A stretch of DNA of 64,000 nucleotides from Roseimaritima multifibrata (GCF_007741495.1 NZ_CP036262.1:4836001-4900000), one strand, 5' to 3'. Shown: positions 18,127-27,511, numbered from the stretch's first letter. Numbers and translations: made by a program. The notes: generated from the letters alone by a model not told the origin.

Positions 18127-19341
18127 CTACGATCCCTTGCGTTTCGTTTTGCGTCCGTTGGCAAACTGAGCATTTCGGATGATTAGGCAGGATTCATGGG
18201 AATCGACAACGCGTTGCAGGGCGGTCGCATCTTCGATCGCGCCCAGTCCCAGTGGTTCAATCCGCTCGCCGGGCAATTTGGAATACAGCAGCAGGCGACC
18301 TTCACGCTGTGCGTCCAATAACAACGCGGCCGTTGACGCTTGACGGTCGGTCACTTTCAGCAAGAACTTTCGCAGGTCATCTTCGTCACCTGTACGCATC
18401 TCCTGCAAACGACGAAGGGCTCCCGTTGGTTTCTCTTCAAGAGCCGTTACCAGCACGATCGTCCCTCCCGGGCGAACCTCTCCGCGAGCGACGTCCAAAC
18501 TTCGAGCCAGATTCTCCCAGCTCTGCTGCTGGGCGTCGCCGTCCACGTAGGCCAGGACCAAATCATGCAGCAAGTCTTCACCGATCTCTTGCCCCGCTGC
18601 TTCGGTTCCAAATTCTTTTTCCAGCCCAGGCACCGTCCCGGATCGAACCCGAATCAAATTCCCTCCCGAATCGACCTCTGCCACAACAAGCAACTGAAAT
18701 CCAAGCAACGCACTCACTTGAAAAGCTTCTTTGTCGGCGGTACCGGGCCTCATCATCCGTTCATAGCGGAAACGTTTGCGGCTGGTGGTGTCGGAGAGTG
18801 CTGGAGAAACACCCCCGGCCTGCCACGGCGAATCCAAATAGGTCGCGGACCGTTTTAAGACCACGGGCAACACAAAATCGGCATGGGTCAGATCCTTGTT
18901 TAAATAAAGCGGATCGCCCGCTTCATTGGCAGCCAGATAGGCCAGATCTTCCTGCTGGTCCCCCTGGTGACGGACGACGGCAACAGCTTCCGGCAACGAC
19001 ACGCGAAGGCTCTCAATCGTCTCCTCGGTCGCCTCCTCACTAAGCAGGATGCGGACGTAACCTAAATCGGCCAGCGGCAGCGAATCAACGATCCCACCCA
19101 CCACTTCCACAAGGGAGGGAATATTGGGGTCTACGGCCAAGGTGACAGAGTCTTCCGGCACCAAGATTTTGGTAATTGCAGGAAAATCCACCGGGGATTC
19201 AACTGCCTCACGAACCGCCAGACGGGGATCCTTAATGGCGTCCCCTACGTCCATTGCCTCATTCCACTGGAAAACCTTGTCGGTCGAGGCAGGAACGGGG
19301 AGCGTTGAACGAAGGGAAACAGTCGGTTTAGAGTTTGTCAT
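18127..19341 (-). CDS. LarA-like (lactate racemase domain, DUF2088) protein
   Basis: The 404-residue cytoplasmic protein resembles the nickel-pincer lactate racemase family in its N-terminal domain: a FPAITKILVPEDSVTLAVD region, then VVGGIVDSLPLADLGYVRILLS, then AGDPLYLNKDLTHADFVLPV. In characterised LarA, several histidines and a lysine hold the nickel-pincer cofactor. Here the visible histidines are few and I cannot place that set, so it may use another chemistry or be non-catalytic. No LarB, LarC or LarE cofactor-synthesis gene is nearby. ATG at 19339-19341 is preceded by TAGAGGATTG on the coding strand; the open frame extends to 19557 but would overlap the divergent lipoprotein gene. Confidence 0.6.
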   Translation of the reverse strand: MTNSKPTVSLRSTLPVPASTDKVFQWNEAMDVGDAIKDPRLAVREAVESPVDFPAITKILVPEDSVTLAVDPNIPSLVEVVGGIVDSLPLADLGYVRILLSEEATEETIESLRVSLPEAVAVVRHQGDQQEDLAYLAANEAGDPLYLNKDLTHADFVLPVVLKRSATYLDSPWQAGGVSPALSDTTSRKRFRYERMMRPGTADKEAFQVSALLGFQLLVVAEVDSGGNLIRVRSGTVPGLEKEFGTEAAGQEIGEDLLHDLVLAYVDGDAQQQSWENLARSLDVARGEVRPGGTIVLVTALEEKPTGALRRLQEMRTGDEDDLRKFLLKVTDRQASTAALLLDAQREGRLLLYSKLPGERIEPLGLGAIEDATALQRVVDSHESCLIIRNAQFANGRKTKRKGS

Positions 19342-19420
19342 CAATCCTCTACCAATGGGCGGTCGATACGTGGTAAAGACAGTTTTACGAATTTTTGGCT
19401 CCCGGGCGATGGTCCTCACG

Positions 19421-20935
19421 ATGGCATTCTTCAAAAAACCTTCCGATTGCTTGTTCTCAGCGAACCGGCGGGAGCTCTTTCGAGCCTCTTTTGCCGCGAT
19501 TGGGTTTGCCATTTGCTCAGGTTGCGGTTCGGACGGCCCCGATCTGACGGCCAACAATGCGGCTCCTCAAAATTCGCATAATCCGAACCTCTCTCAGACG
19601 ATTTACTCTTCGAATCATTCCGACACCCCTCTGAAGCAAGTTTCCGATCAAGCGGATTCGCCCGAAGCCCAGGAACTGCTATCAAAAATGTTCCAGCAGT
19701 ACCGGCAAGCGAAAACCTATTCCGACGACGGACGGGTCGAGCTTCGCTATAAGCAAAATGGGGTCGATCAAGTCGATTCAGCCCCGTTAGCCGTCCGCTA
19801 TGAAAGCCCCGATCGGCTTGCCGTTCGAGCTTACGGGCTGGAAATGGCATGCAGTGGAGGGCAGTTAACCGCACAGATTCACGATATCGGCACCGAAAAC
19901 TGGCAGAACCAACGTCTCCGCAGCAACCTACCGCCCGGTCCATTCACACTGGACGACCTGTACGCCGACCCGCTGTTGGTGCAATTTGCGACCGCGGGTC
20001 TCGGCGGCCCACCGCCTCAACTAGAACTGCTATTCGGGGAAAACCCGTTGCTGGGCCTGCTTGAAGGAAACGTCCGTTTAAGCTTGGATCGTCCGGTAAA
20101 ACTAGATGGCCGCGTCTACTCAACCCTGCGGATCAGCGGTCCTGCGACCGAGTACGTTCTTTGGATTGATCCAAACACTTTCCTGCTACGACGAATCGAT
20201 TTGCCGCTCAGTTCGGTCCCCGGGCTTTCGGAAGATGTTTCGATCCAGCATCCTCGGCTATCGATCGATTTACGGGATGCCAGTTTCACGGCTCGATCGC
20301 GAACACCTTTCCAGCTATCCCATCGCCAAAGCACCATCGACGTCCCGGCGTTTATCCCCCTGCCACCGGCGATTGCCAACCCGATGCTGGGACAAAATGC
20401 GCCCGCTTTCACGCTCGACATCCGCTCCCCACAAGGGCAGGGGCTGTGCCGCGTCAGCCAGCAGGGATCCGATCGTCCGATCACCGTGCTGCTGTGGGTC
20501 GCTCGCCACTCGGGAAGTGAAGCAGCGGCCCAGGAACTGCATCAATTGGCCGGGTCGCTCCCCGCGGCCAGTCGCGATGCGACACGATTCGTCATCGTGA
20601 TGGCCGAAGACGGGCCTCCGACCGGGCAAACCTTGCAGCAATGGAATACGCCACTACCTTGGGTCGATGATCGGCAAGCGATCGGACGTGACCTATTCCG
20701 CGTTGAAACCGCCCCCACGCTCTGCGTGCTGGGGCGAAACGGAGAACTGGAATGGTTTCAGCATCGCGTGGAACCGGGAGCCCTCCACGCGTTGCCGCAG
20801 GTCATTCAAGATTTGTTATCGGGTGTCCACGTCGGGCGGTCTTTGCAGGAAGAACACGCGGCGAATCTGCAGGCTTATCAACAGGCTTTGCAGAGTGCGA
20901 TTCAAAACAGCGGCCAAGCGGTCCCGCCAAAATAG
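19421..20935 (+). CDS. Tat-type lipoprotein with LolA-like and thioredoxin-like domains
   Basis: The 504-residue protein starts at ATG 19421 (an ATG at 19409 is also possible). Its N-terminus contains NRRELFRASFAAIGFAICSG and then a Cys-Gly pair, which looks like a twin-arginine signal joined to a lipobox, so the protein may be exported folded and lipid-anchored. A LolA/LolB-like beta domain follows (about 90-310; QAKTYSDDGRVELRYK, PLAVRYESPDRLAVRAYG). The C-terminal third (about 325-480) resembles a redoxin domain (GQNAPAFTLDIRS.., PTLCVLGRNGELEWFQ) but lacks a CxxC pair. Its role may be binding rather than redox. It is divergent from the LarA-like gene across a 79-base gap and overlaps the convergent RND gene tail-to-tail by 134 bases. 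Confidence 0.65.
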   Translation: MAFFKKPSDCLFSANRRELFRASFAAIGFAICSGCGSDGPDLTANNAAPQNSHNPNLSQTIYSSNHSDTPLKQVSDQADSPEAQELLSKMFQQYRQAKTYSDDGRVELRYKQNGVDQVDSAPLAVRYESPDRLAVRAYGLEMACSGGQLTAQIHDIGTENWQNQRLRSNLPPGPFTLDDLYADPLLVQFATAGLGGPPPQLELLFGENPLLGLLEGNVRLSLDRPVKLDGRVYSTLRISGPATEYVLWIDPNTFLLRRIDLPLSSVPGLSEDVSIQHPRLSIDLRDASFTARSRTPFQLSHRQSTIDVPAFIPLPPAIANPMLGQNAPAFTLDIRSPQGQGLCRVSQQGSDRPITVLLWVARHSGSEAAAQELHQLAGSLPAASRDATRFVIVMAEDGPPTGQTLQQWNTPLPWVDDRQAIGRDLFRVETAPTLCVLGRNGELEWFQHRVEPGALHALPQVIQDLLSGVHVGRSLQEEHAANLQAYQQALQSAIQNSGQAVPPK

Positions 20936-23153
20936 AGGGAAGCAAAAACAAATCGCCGATCAAAGCCGCCAGCAATAAAGTGACCATCAACCACGCGAAG
21001 TGCAGGATTGGCACAAACGAACTGGCTGCAAAAACGATCAATCCTCCAGCACAAATCATCGTCGTGTGCGCCATCGCACCGGAACAATGATAGTAGGCCT
21101 GACGCAGGGCATTGGGACGGCTTACCCCCTGCTGCGAACCGCGTCGGAACCAAGTGAGAAAATGGACCGTATCGTCAACGGCGATCCCCAGTGCCGCACT
21201 GGCGGTCATCACCGACCCGATCTGAACAGGGATGTTGATCCATTCGATCCCACCAAAAATGGCGACCGCAGGAAACAGATTGGGGATCATCGCCAACAAG
21301 GCCGCACTAAGACTGCGAAGGACCACAACCAGCACCACGGCAATCACGGCGAACGCGGCTAAAAAGCTGCGAAACAGATCGGTTAATAATTGACGCTGTG
21401 CCTTGTAGATTAAGGGGATCACTCCAGTGTAGGTCCCGCTAACCTCCGCTTCTTCCAAGACCGGATCGACCACGCGCCGCAACGTTTCAGAGAACCTGCC
21501 GTAGTCCAAATCTCCGATCGCATTGGCTCGCACCGTGATCCGCCAGAGCTGCTCTGAATTGGTTTCGGCAAGGAAGTGGGCGTCCATCAATTCCGTCTTC
21601 GTACTCGGTTGATTGATCATTTGCCGGGCGACCACCTGCCGGACTCCGCCGCCGCTGGTGGCCGCTGGCAATAGATTCACCGCCGACATCGTCGATACCG
21701 GTTCATCCACCGAGTGAATCTGCCGCTGAACCGCCGCCACGACTCGCATTCGCTGAACACGATCCCGCGGGTCGTCACGTCGAAAGCGTACAACAATCTC
21801 CAGTGGAACCATTGGGCCAATCGTCTCTTCCAACCACTGGTAATCCTGGATCGCATCGCTTTCCGGCAAGAACCGGTCCTGCAATTTGACCGTCGACCGG
21901 ATCGAGGGGAGCGCGGAACCACAAAACAACATCAACGCTAAACAAGCCGTCAAAACCCATCCGTGACGCCGGAGAATAAATCCAACCAGGGTCGACGCGA
22001 TTCGATGACGCTGACCAACAGGCAATTTTGGGGCTCCAACCTTCGGCGGAAACAACTTCAAAGCGGCTGGTAGCAACGTGAACAAGAGCACCAACCCAAC
22101 CAGGACTCCCAAAGCGGAATAGAGCCCGAACATTCGGATGGGGCCGATCTTGCTTAGTACCAACGAGGCCAAACCGATGGCCGTCGTACTGGCCGCCAAC
22201 AGACATGGCAGTCGGCTTTGCTGGACCGCGGTGCTGAGAACATTGCGGATTTTAGGATTTGCGGCGGCGTCTCGGTAATAGTTAACAAGGTGAACGGCCG
22301 ACGAAATACTTAACACATAGATCAGTGGTGGCAGCATCGTCATCAACAGATTCATCTGGCCTCCACCAAAATAGAGGATCGCCAGAGTCAGACCGGTGCT
22401 GTACCCGGCGACACACAAAATCATCAACGCCATCGCTAAACTTTTTAAGCGATAGGTTGCAATCAGGAGCGACAGTGCGGCCGAAAAACCAGCCAACTGA
22501 AAGAGCAATTTTCGGCTTTCTGCATCGATCGCGGCCGCATCGACCGTCGGTCCCGCAAGCCGCAACTCCGATTCGTCCAGTCCCACTTCGGTTTTTGCCA
22601 GTCGGCGGATTTCGGCAACCGCCGCACTGCGATCGCTTTGGCCTTCCAGCGAGGTGCTAAGCACCATACAGGTTGATTGCCCGTCCGGGCCGACCAGAAA
22701 CCCTCCCAACCGAACCCTTGCACCCGCGGAACTAAAATTGAGCGGCGGAGCGGTCAATTGTTGGTAAATTTCAGTCCCGGTCAGCGCACGATCAAAAAAG
22801 GGACTGGCCACCAGTGCCGAAGATAACTGCGGCAGACGCGGATCATCCAGCGTACATCCCGGCCAACTGACGACCGCAATTTCATCATTGCCAAATTGAC
22901 TTTGAAAGAGGTCGTATCGATCGGTTTCCTCAAACCCCTGAGGCAACCACTGCCGAGGGTCATTCGAGGTATTACGCAAGGCACCGATCGCGCCATAGGC
23001 AACTAGCGGAGCACATAATACGGCTACCGTGACAATCCAAAATGCAGACTGTCGGTAGCGTGGGATTCGATGGTGGGAAACGGGGAGTTGTGCCCCGTCG
23101 TGGTCGGCCGCATCCGTTGCGGACTGCTCAGATTTCACGATGAAGCAAAACAA
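20802..23153 (-). CDS. RND superfamily (MMPL-type) exporter
   Basis: The 783-residue inner-membrane protein has the two-half RND layout. One membrane segment follows the N-terminal tail, then a large periplasmic loop (about 60-210), then a group of membrane helices containing a sterol-sensing-like block (SSAVHLVNYYRDA, TTAIGLASLVLSKIGPIRMFG). A second periplasmic loop and a second helix group follow, with ALGIAVDDTVHFLTWFRR. The length and layout fit HpnN/MMPL-like exporters for lipids or hydrophobic compounds, driven by the proton gradient. The start overlaps the stop of the upstream alpha/beta-hydrolase gene by 19 bases, so translation is probably coupled and the two may act on the same lipid. 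The last 30 residues are polar and extend into the convergent lipoprotein gene. Confidence 0.85.
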   Translation of the reverse strand: MFCFIVKSEQSATDAADHDGAQLPVSHHRIPRYRQSAFWIVTVAVLCAPLVAYGAIGALRNTSNDPRQWLPQGFEETDRYDLFQSQFGNDEIAVVSWPGCTLDDPRLPQLSSALVASPFFDRALTGTEIYQQLTAPPLNFSSAGARVRLGGFLVGPDGQSTCMVLSTSLEGQSDRSAAVAEIRRLAKTEVGLDESELRLAGPTVDAAAIDAESRKLLFQLAGFSAALSLLIATYRLKSLAMALMILCVAGYSTGLTLAILYFGGGQMNLLMTMLPPLIYVLSISSAVHLVNYYRDAAANPKIRNVLSTAVQQSRLPCLLAASTTAIGLASLVLSKIGPIRMFGLYSALGVLVGLVLLFTLLPAALKLFPPKVGAPKLPVGQRHRIASTLVGFILRRHGWVLTACLALMLFCGSALPSIRSTVKLQDRFLPESDAIQDYQWLEETIGPMVPLEIVVRFRRDDPRDRVQRMRVVAAVQRQIHSVDEPVSTMSAVNLLPAATSGGGVRQVVARQMINQPSTKTELMDAHFLAETNSEQLWRITVRANAIGDLDYGRFSETLRRVVDPVLEEAEVSGTYTGVIPLIYKAQRQLLTDLFRSFLAAFAVIAVVLVVVLRSLSAALLAMIPNLFPAVAIFGGIEWINIPVQIGSVMTASAALGIAVDDTVHFLTWFRRGSQQGVSRPNALRQAYYHCSGAMAHTTMICAGGLIVFAASSFVPILHFAWLMVTLLLAALIGDLFLLPSILAGPLGRCFESHSAKPVDKPADSPRVLPAKTARRGHPITNLE

Positions 23154-23941
23154 CTTGGTAAGAAGTCTTCAAGTAATTTAGTAAACGCCGCTGGACGCTC
23201 CCAATTAGGAGCGTGGCCGCACCCGTCAATAAACTCCAGGCGTGATCCCTGGATCAAACGCTGAAAGTCTTTACCCGTTGATGGGGGAGTGATCTCATCG
23301 TCACTTCCCCAAATAATCATCGTTGGCAAATCAAGCTGATCGAGTTCTTTTTCAACATTCCGGTCTCGGGTCGCACGCGATACCCGCAACAGGAACCGGA
23401 CATAATCGCGGTCATGGACCGCTGCGTGCCAGTGATCGACCAACTCGTCCGTCACATAACTGTGATCATGGAGGATTCCTTGGACGGTGGTACGCACAAA
23501 ATCTTTGGAAGGGCGTGGCTTCAGACCACGAATCGGACTTCGTTCAAACAATCCGGCACTTCCGGCCAGCACCAAACCTTCGGCATAATTTGGGTTTCGA
23601 ACGCATAAATCGATGGCCAGCAATCCGCCTAGCGAATTTCCGCACAAGACAAACGATTCCAGCCCAAGCGATTCGATAAATTGGGCCACAATGCCGCTCA
23701 GGTCCGCGACACTTTCCATCCCGTTGCGACGCCGTTCCGGTTGGTGGTCGATGGGAAGCTGTGGGGCGATCACGCGATATTGCGAAGAAAGCGATTGCAT
23801 CACTTCCTGCCAATGACCTGGGGTCCCAAATAGTCCATGAAGGAAGATGACAACTCGGTCGCTGTCGCCCATATCGACCACCCGCGTCAGATCGATACCA
23901 TCCAACGATTTTGATGGATTCCGAGACTTGGGTTTGAGCAT
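23135..23941 (-). CDS. Alpha/beta hydrolase
   Basis: The 268-residue cytoplasmic protein has the alpha/beta-hydrolase fold. The oxyanion loop is FLHGLFGTPGHW (about 33-44), the nucleophile elbow is CGNSLGG (Ser103), the acid is in IIWGSDDEITPP (about 218) and the histidine is in CGHAPNWERP (about 247). The full catalytic triad is therefore present. Overall it resembles the MhpC/BphD-type C-C hydrolases and esterases, but the substrate cannot be told. It is the first gene of a two-gene unit with the RND exporter, whose start overlaps its stop. Start ATG at 23939-23941. Confidence 0.85.
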   Translation of the reverse strand: MLKPKSRNPSKSLDGIDLTRVVDMGDSDRVVIFLHGLFGTPGHWQEVMQSLSSQYRVIAPQLPIDHQPERRRNGMESVADLSGIVAQFIESLGLESFVLCGNSLGGLLAIDLCVRNPNYAEGLVLAGSAGLFERSPIRGLKPRPSKDFVRTTVQGILHDHSYVTDELVDHWHAAVHDRDYVRFLLRVSRATRDRNVEKELDQLDLPTMIIWGSDDEITPPSTGKDFQRLIQGSRLEFIDGCGHAPNWERPAAFTKLLEDFLPSCFASS

Positions 23942-24158
23942 CAGTTGACAACTCTAAAAGTGTGCAGGATAAGCGAACAGGCCACCGTTAAGACAGAAAA
24001 CGGCTTCTCACGACAAGACGCCTGACATCAATGCTGCCGAATATCTCACCGTTTGGATTTACTCCGCTGAGTGTAGCCGATCGCCTGCTATCCGTCGAAT
24101 GAAAATGTGTTCAGATACCGTAATCCACCCATACTTTCGGCATCCTTTTGACATCGGA

Positions 24159-24866
24159 TCATGGACGATAATAGAACTGCTCGTCGCTCATGGGGGGGGC
24201 GTAAGGCGTCGATGGATAACTTCCATCGTAGTAAGGAGGTACAGCGTACCCCGTCCCCGGAAGGGAGGGATAAGGACGTCCAGCACCGCCCAACGGCGAT
24301 CCTCCGTCGACTCCATTGCCAAACCCCGGCGGATAACCACCACCAGGATGCCCGGAGCCGGGTCGACCGCCACCTGGATGCCCCGGACCTGGCTGGCCAC
24401 CGCCCGGATATCCGGGACCGTAACCACCATTATTTCCGTATCCTCCATAACCTCCCCAAATGCCCCCGAGTCCCGCCAAAGGTGGTCCCCAAGCCGCATA
24501 AGGCTGCGAATAAGGCCGATACGGGAATCTCCACTCACCATACGGACGAACAGGATCTCCCCATTCCTCGACGCGATGGTAGTTGTCCGCTGAAGCACCG
24601 AACTGCATCGAACTCCGCACGTGAGAATATCCGCTGCTGCGGAAATTGGACACTTGCGGGGTATAGGCTGGCTGCGGGGCACGATACTGATTAACGCGAG
24701 CTCCACTCGGAGCATGTGTGTAGGTGCTTGGCAGAGTCATCCAGTCGACACCCAATGCAGGACCCGTCCCCCCGAGAACCAAACTAACGGTCAACAACGA
24801 CATGCAGCGCGCTAGGCCGGTGGCCGCACGACGAGCAAAACGGTTTTCCAGAAGGTTGATGTCCAT
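24159..24866 (-). CDS. Secreted Gly/Pro/Tyr-rich protein
   Basis: About 235 residues. A signal peptide (MDINLLENRFARRAATGLARCMSLLTVSLVL..GPALG) is followed by a polar segment. A low-complexity half comes next, with repeats such as GYGGYGNNGGYGPGYPGGG and PGHPGGGRPGSGHPGGG. It then ends in a Pro/Tyr-rich tail (YYDGSYPSTPYAPP). No enzymatic domain is visible. Proteins of this type are common in planctomycetes and may form part of the cell envelope or matrix, but that is inference. ATG at 24864-24866 is taken as start; an in-frame ATG at 24873-24875 is also possible. It sits alone between unrelated genes. Confidence 0.65.
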   Translation of the reverse strand: MDINLLENRFARRAATGLARCMSLLTVSLVLGGTGPALGVDWMTLPSTYTHAPSGARVNQYRAPQPAYTPQVSNFRSSGYSHVRSSMQFGASADNYHRVEEWGDPVRPYGEWRFPYRPYSQPYAAWGPPLAGLGGIWGGYGGYGNNGGYGPGYPGGGQPGPGHPGGGRPGSGHPGGGYPPGFGNGVDGGSPLGGAGRPYPSLPGTGYAVPPYYDGSYPSTPYAPPMSDEQFYYRP

Positions 24867-25001
24867 GGATTCCAAAATAGTTCTTGAAATCCGATCCGGT
24901 GAGTTTTTTTTCTTATGACGGACCTGTTCCTCGATTCACCGCCCCTTTTATCCGCAAATCCGTCACAACCGAATCAAAGGAGGGAGACAGGCCTCTAAGA
25001 A

Positions 25002-25454
25002 TTACCGCAGATGGATGCTGCAGGCATCGCCATCACAGTCTTTTCCGGCCAGCTTGTAACGTCTTTTGGCAACTTGCTGATAAGCCCATCGCCACAATCG
25101 GGCGGTCCCTGGCATGTGCAAAATCGGCGCGGCCCACCACAGCAGAGGCAGACGACGCGTCAGATATCGAACCGCGTTCGAACCTCCGTGACGATTGCCA
25201 CTTGTATCAACGATGACCATCTCCTCCATCATCCGTTCATGGGTCAAATCGGGGTAACGTTCGGCCACCCGCGGGTCATGAAGGGAGATAAAGGAAAGTC
25301 GCCCACCGCGATCAAACCGCTGCAGCCGCTCGACCTGAGCGCGGCAAAAGCGACATTGCCCGTCGAAAATAACGACATCCGTTCCAGGAGCATCGTCGGG
25401 ATCCGGTAGTGGCTTCACAACGGCTGCCATAAATAGGGGGCTCGAAAGGGGCAA
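25002..25454 (-). CDS. DCC-family thiol-disulfide oxidoreductase (DUF393)
   Basis: The 150-residue protein carries the family's DxxCxxC signature as IFDGQCRFCRAQ (Cys34 and Cys37) near the N-terminus. The C-terminal half is typical of the family: SNAVRYLTRRLPLLWWAAPIL and a Trp/Arg-rich helix. Members are predicted thioredoxin-fold redox proteins; few have been studied experimentally. No signal peptide is visible, so it probably acts in the cytoplasm. An alternative start at Met9 (25430) would leave the motif intact. It is divergent from the coiled-coil membrane protein gene and the two share a short upstream region. Confidence 0.8.
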   Translation of the reverse strand: MPLSSPLFMAAVVKPLPDPDDAPGTDVVIFDGQCRFCRAQVERLQRFDRGGRLSFISLHDPRVAERYPDLTHERMMEEMVIVDTSGNRHGGSNAVRYLTRRLPLLWWAAPILHMPGTARLWRWAYQQVAKRRYKLAGKDCDGDACSIHLR

Positions 25455-25572
25455 AAAAGCGACTCCCAGCGGAAAAAGGGAGCCAATGAGGAGGCTGACT
25501 GCCTCTATAATAACCGTAAGGTCTCCGAATTCGATAACGGCCTATCCAAATTCCGATCACGAGGCGTATCTG

Positions 25573-27225
25573 ATGAACCAGATCGAAACGCAGGTCAAGC
25601 GGGCTCGCCGCCGACTAATGCTCCAAACTTTTGGACGCGTTATCTCATGGACACTCTTTGCGGGCCTGATGCTTGCTTTCATCGGGATTGCGTTGCCAAA
25701 GATCTGGGCACTGGCCATTGATGTCTCGGCCTGGAATGCCGCATGGCTGGGAGGCGCTTTTGCGGTCGGCCTGATCAGTGCAGTCGCTTGGACTTATTTT
25801 AAAGGCCCTTCGGATGCCGAAACCGCTTCGGAAATCGATCGTCGTTTCGCGTTGCGAGAACGACTGAGCAGTTCTTTGGCAATGCGTGAATCGGAACGCA
25901 AAACCAAAGCGGGGCAAGCTTTGGTGGCCGACGCGGAACAGCGTGCAAAACGCATTGCGATTCCCGATCGTTTTGGACTCCGCCCCGCAAAACTCGGTTT
26001 GCTGCCGCTGATCCCGCTGGCACTGCTGGCAGTCTTGATTTTCATCCCCAACGCCACGCGTGAAAACGAACTGGACGCCAGCGCTCTCTTGGCTGCGAAA
26101 CAAGAAGCCGAACAAGTGCAACGGACCGCAAAAATCCTCAAAAAGAAAATCCAAGAAGCTCGCGATCAAGCCAAAGAGAAGGGACTAACCGATGTCGAGG
26201 ATCTGTTTAAACAGCTGGATCGAAAACTGGACAAGATTACGAAACGTGAGAAAACCGATCGCAAAGAAGCGATGATCGCATTAAACGATCTGAAAGATAC
26301 GTTGGCTGAGCGTCGTGAAAAACTTGGTTCGCCCGACAAGATGCGCAAATCCCTCTCCAACCTAGAGAACATGGAAAAAGGGCCCGCAGACCGCGTCGCA
26401 AAATCGCTCCAACAGGGAGACTTTGGGAAAGCACAGGACGAAATTAAAAACCTAGCCCAAAAGATGCGAGACGGAAATCTGAACGAAGAGGAAAAGAAAA
26501 AACTGAAAGCACAGATCGAGCAAATGAAAGACTTGATCGAAAAAGCGGCTCAGAAACATGAACAGGACAAACAAAAACTGCAGGAACAAATCGAGGAAGC
26601 CAAGAGCCAAGGCCGCCAAGCCGATGCGGACAAACTGCAGCAGAAACTGAACGAAATGAATCAGCAACAAGACCAGATGGATCGCATGCAAAAACTAGCC
26701 GAAGGTCTTGGCAAGGCCTCCGATGCAATGCAAAAAGGGGATTCCCAATCGGCGTCGGAAGCCCTTGAGGCAATGGCCGATGAACTGGGAGAAATGCAAC
26801 AAGAACTCGACGAACTGGAAAGCCTAGACGACGCGATGGAACAACTATCGCAGTCCAAAGATCAGATGCGATGCCAGCAATGCCAGGGCAACGGTTGCCA
26901 GCAGTGCCAAGGAATGGGGATGGGAAAAAGCGAAAAACCAGGCAACGGTCTAGGGGAAGGAGAAGGGTTCGGCGATCGTCCTGAATCGGAGGATGACACC
27001 AACACCTACGAAACCCAAGTTCGTGGCAAACCTCAAAAAGGTCGCGGAATCATCGCAGGAGTCGCCGGCGGTGAAAACAAAAAAGGGGTCAGCCGTGAAG
27101 AACTGCAAGAATCGGTTCGCAGTGCCATCAGCGAGGAAAGCGACGCCGTCGAAAACCAATCCCTGCCAAGAACCGAACGAGCTCACGCCCAACAGTATCT
27201 GGACCTTCTTCGCGAAGGGAATTGA
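25573..27225 (+). CDS. Membrane-anchored coiled-coil protein with a DnaJ-type cysteine module
   Basis: The 550-residue protein has three hydrophobic segments (about 21-42, 57-75 and 141-158). A very long charged, Gln-rich coiled coil follows (about 170-425), mostly KQEAEQVQRTAKILKKKIQE-like heptads. A compact CxxCxGxGCxxCxGxG module (Cys434, 437, 442, 445) comes next and matches the zinc-binding repeat of DnaJ. The tail is Gly/Glu-rich, with SREELQESVRSAISEESDAVENQSLP near the end. The first 160 residues vaguely recall DUF4175-type proteins. It may be a scaffold in the inner membrane with a cytoplasmic or periplasmic coil; the cysteine module suggests zinc binding. ATG at 25573 is preceded by GAGG; the frame is open from 25486. 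Confidence 0.65.
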   Translation: MNQIETQVKRARRRLMLQTFGRVISWTLFAGLMLAFIGIALPKIWALAIDVSAWNAAWLGGAFAVGLISAVAWTYFKGPSDAETASEIDRRFALRERLSSSLAMRESERKTKAGQALVADAEQRAKRIAIPDRFGLRPAKLGLLPLIPLALLAVLIFIPNATRENELDASALLAAKQEAEQVQRTAKILKKKIQEARDQAKEKGLTDVEDLFKQLDRKLDKITKREKTDRKEAMIALNDLKDTLAERREKLGSPDKMRKSLSNLENMEKGPADRVAKSLQQGDFGKAQDEIKNLAQKMRDGNLNEEEKKKLKAQIEQMKDLIEKAAQKHEQDKQKLQEQIEEAKSQGRQADADKLQQKLNEMNQQQDQMDRMQKLAEGLGKASDAMQKGDSQSASEALEAMADELGEMQQELDELESLDDAMEQLSQSKDQMRCQQCQGNGCQQCQGMGMGKSEKPGNGLGEGEGFGDRPESEDDTNTYETQVRGKPQKGRGIIAGVAGGENKKGVSREELQESVRSAISEESDAVENQSLPRTERAHAQQYLDLLREGN

Positions 27226-27344
27226 TGACAGCCAAACGCAAAATCTGAGATTGCGTTTAGCCAGCATAAGCAACCTTTCCGAAGCAAAAGTGTCGTCTTC
27301 CGCTTACTGACCGCTAGCGCAAAGCGCAAGCGAGTGAATCAATA

Positions 27345-27390
27345 CAAGCACGAATCCTTGTCTTGGAGAGGTGCGGCATACGTGAGCGAT
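27345..27390 (+). repeat. Degenerate solo relic of the hairpin-repeat module
   Basis: AAGCACGAATCC..GGAGAGGTGCGGCATACGTGAGCGAT follows the same order as AAGCACGAGTCTCGGAGAGACTCGCCTACGTGCGAT in the arrays at 928 and 17228, with several substitutions and a small insertion. It lies between the coiled-coil gene and the PQQ-propeller gene. Confidence 0.45.
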
Positions 27391-27466
27391 GACCTACCGG
27401 CAATAGGTCACGAATAAATTGCACGTCCCGAGCGAAGGACGACAATCCAATGCCCCACCCAAACCA

Positions 27467-27492
27467 TCGCCAAACGTATAAGCGTTTGGCGA
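27467..27492. terminator. Hairpin between convergent genes
   Basis: Arms TCGCCAAACG and CGTTTGGCGA are perfect complements around TATAAG. It lies 20 bases beyond the stop of the minus-strand propeller gene. No T-run follows, so terminator function is uncertain. Confidence 0.45.
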
Positions 27493-27511
27493 AAAGAAAT
27501 TCGCCTCTTGC

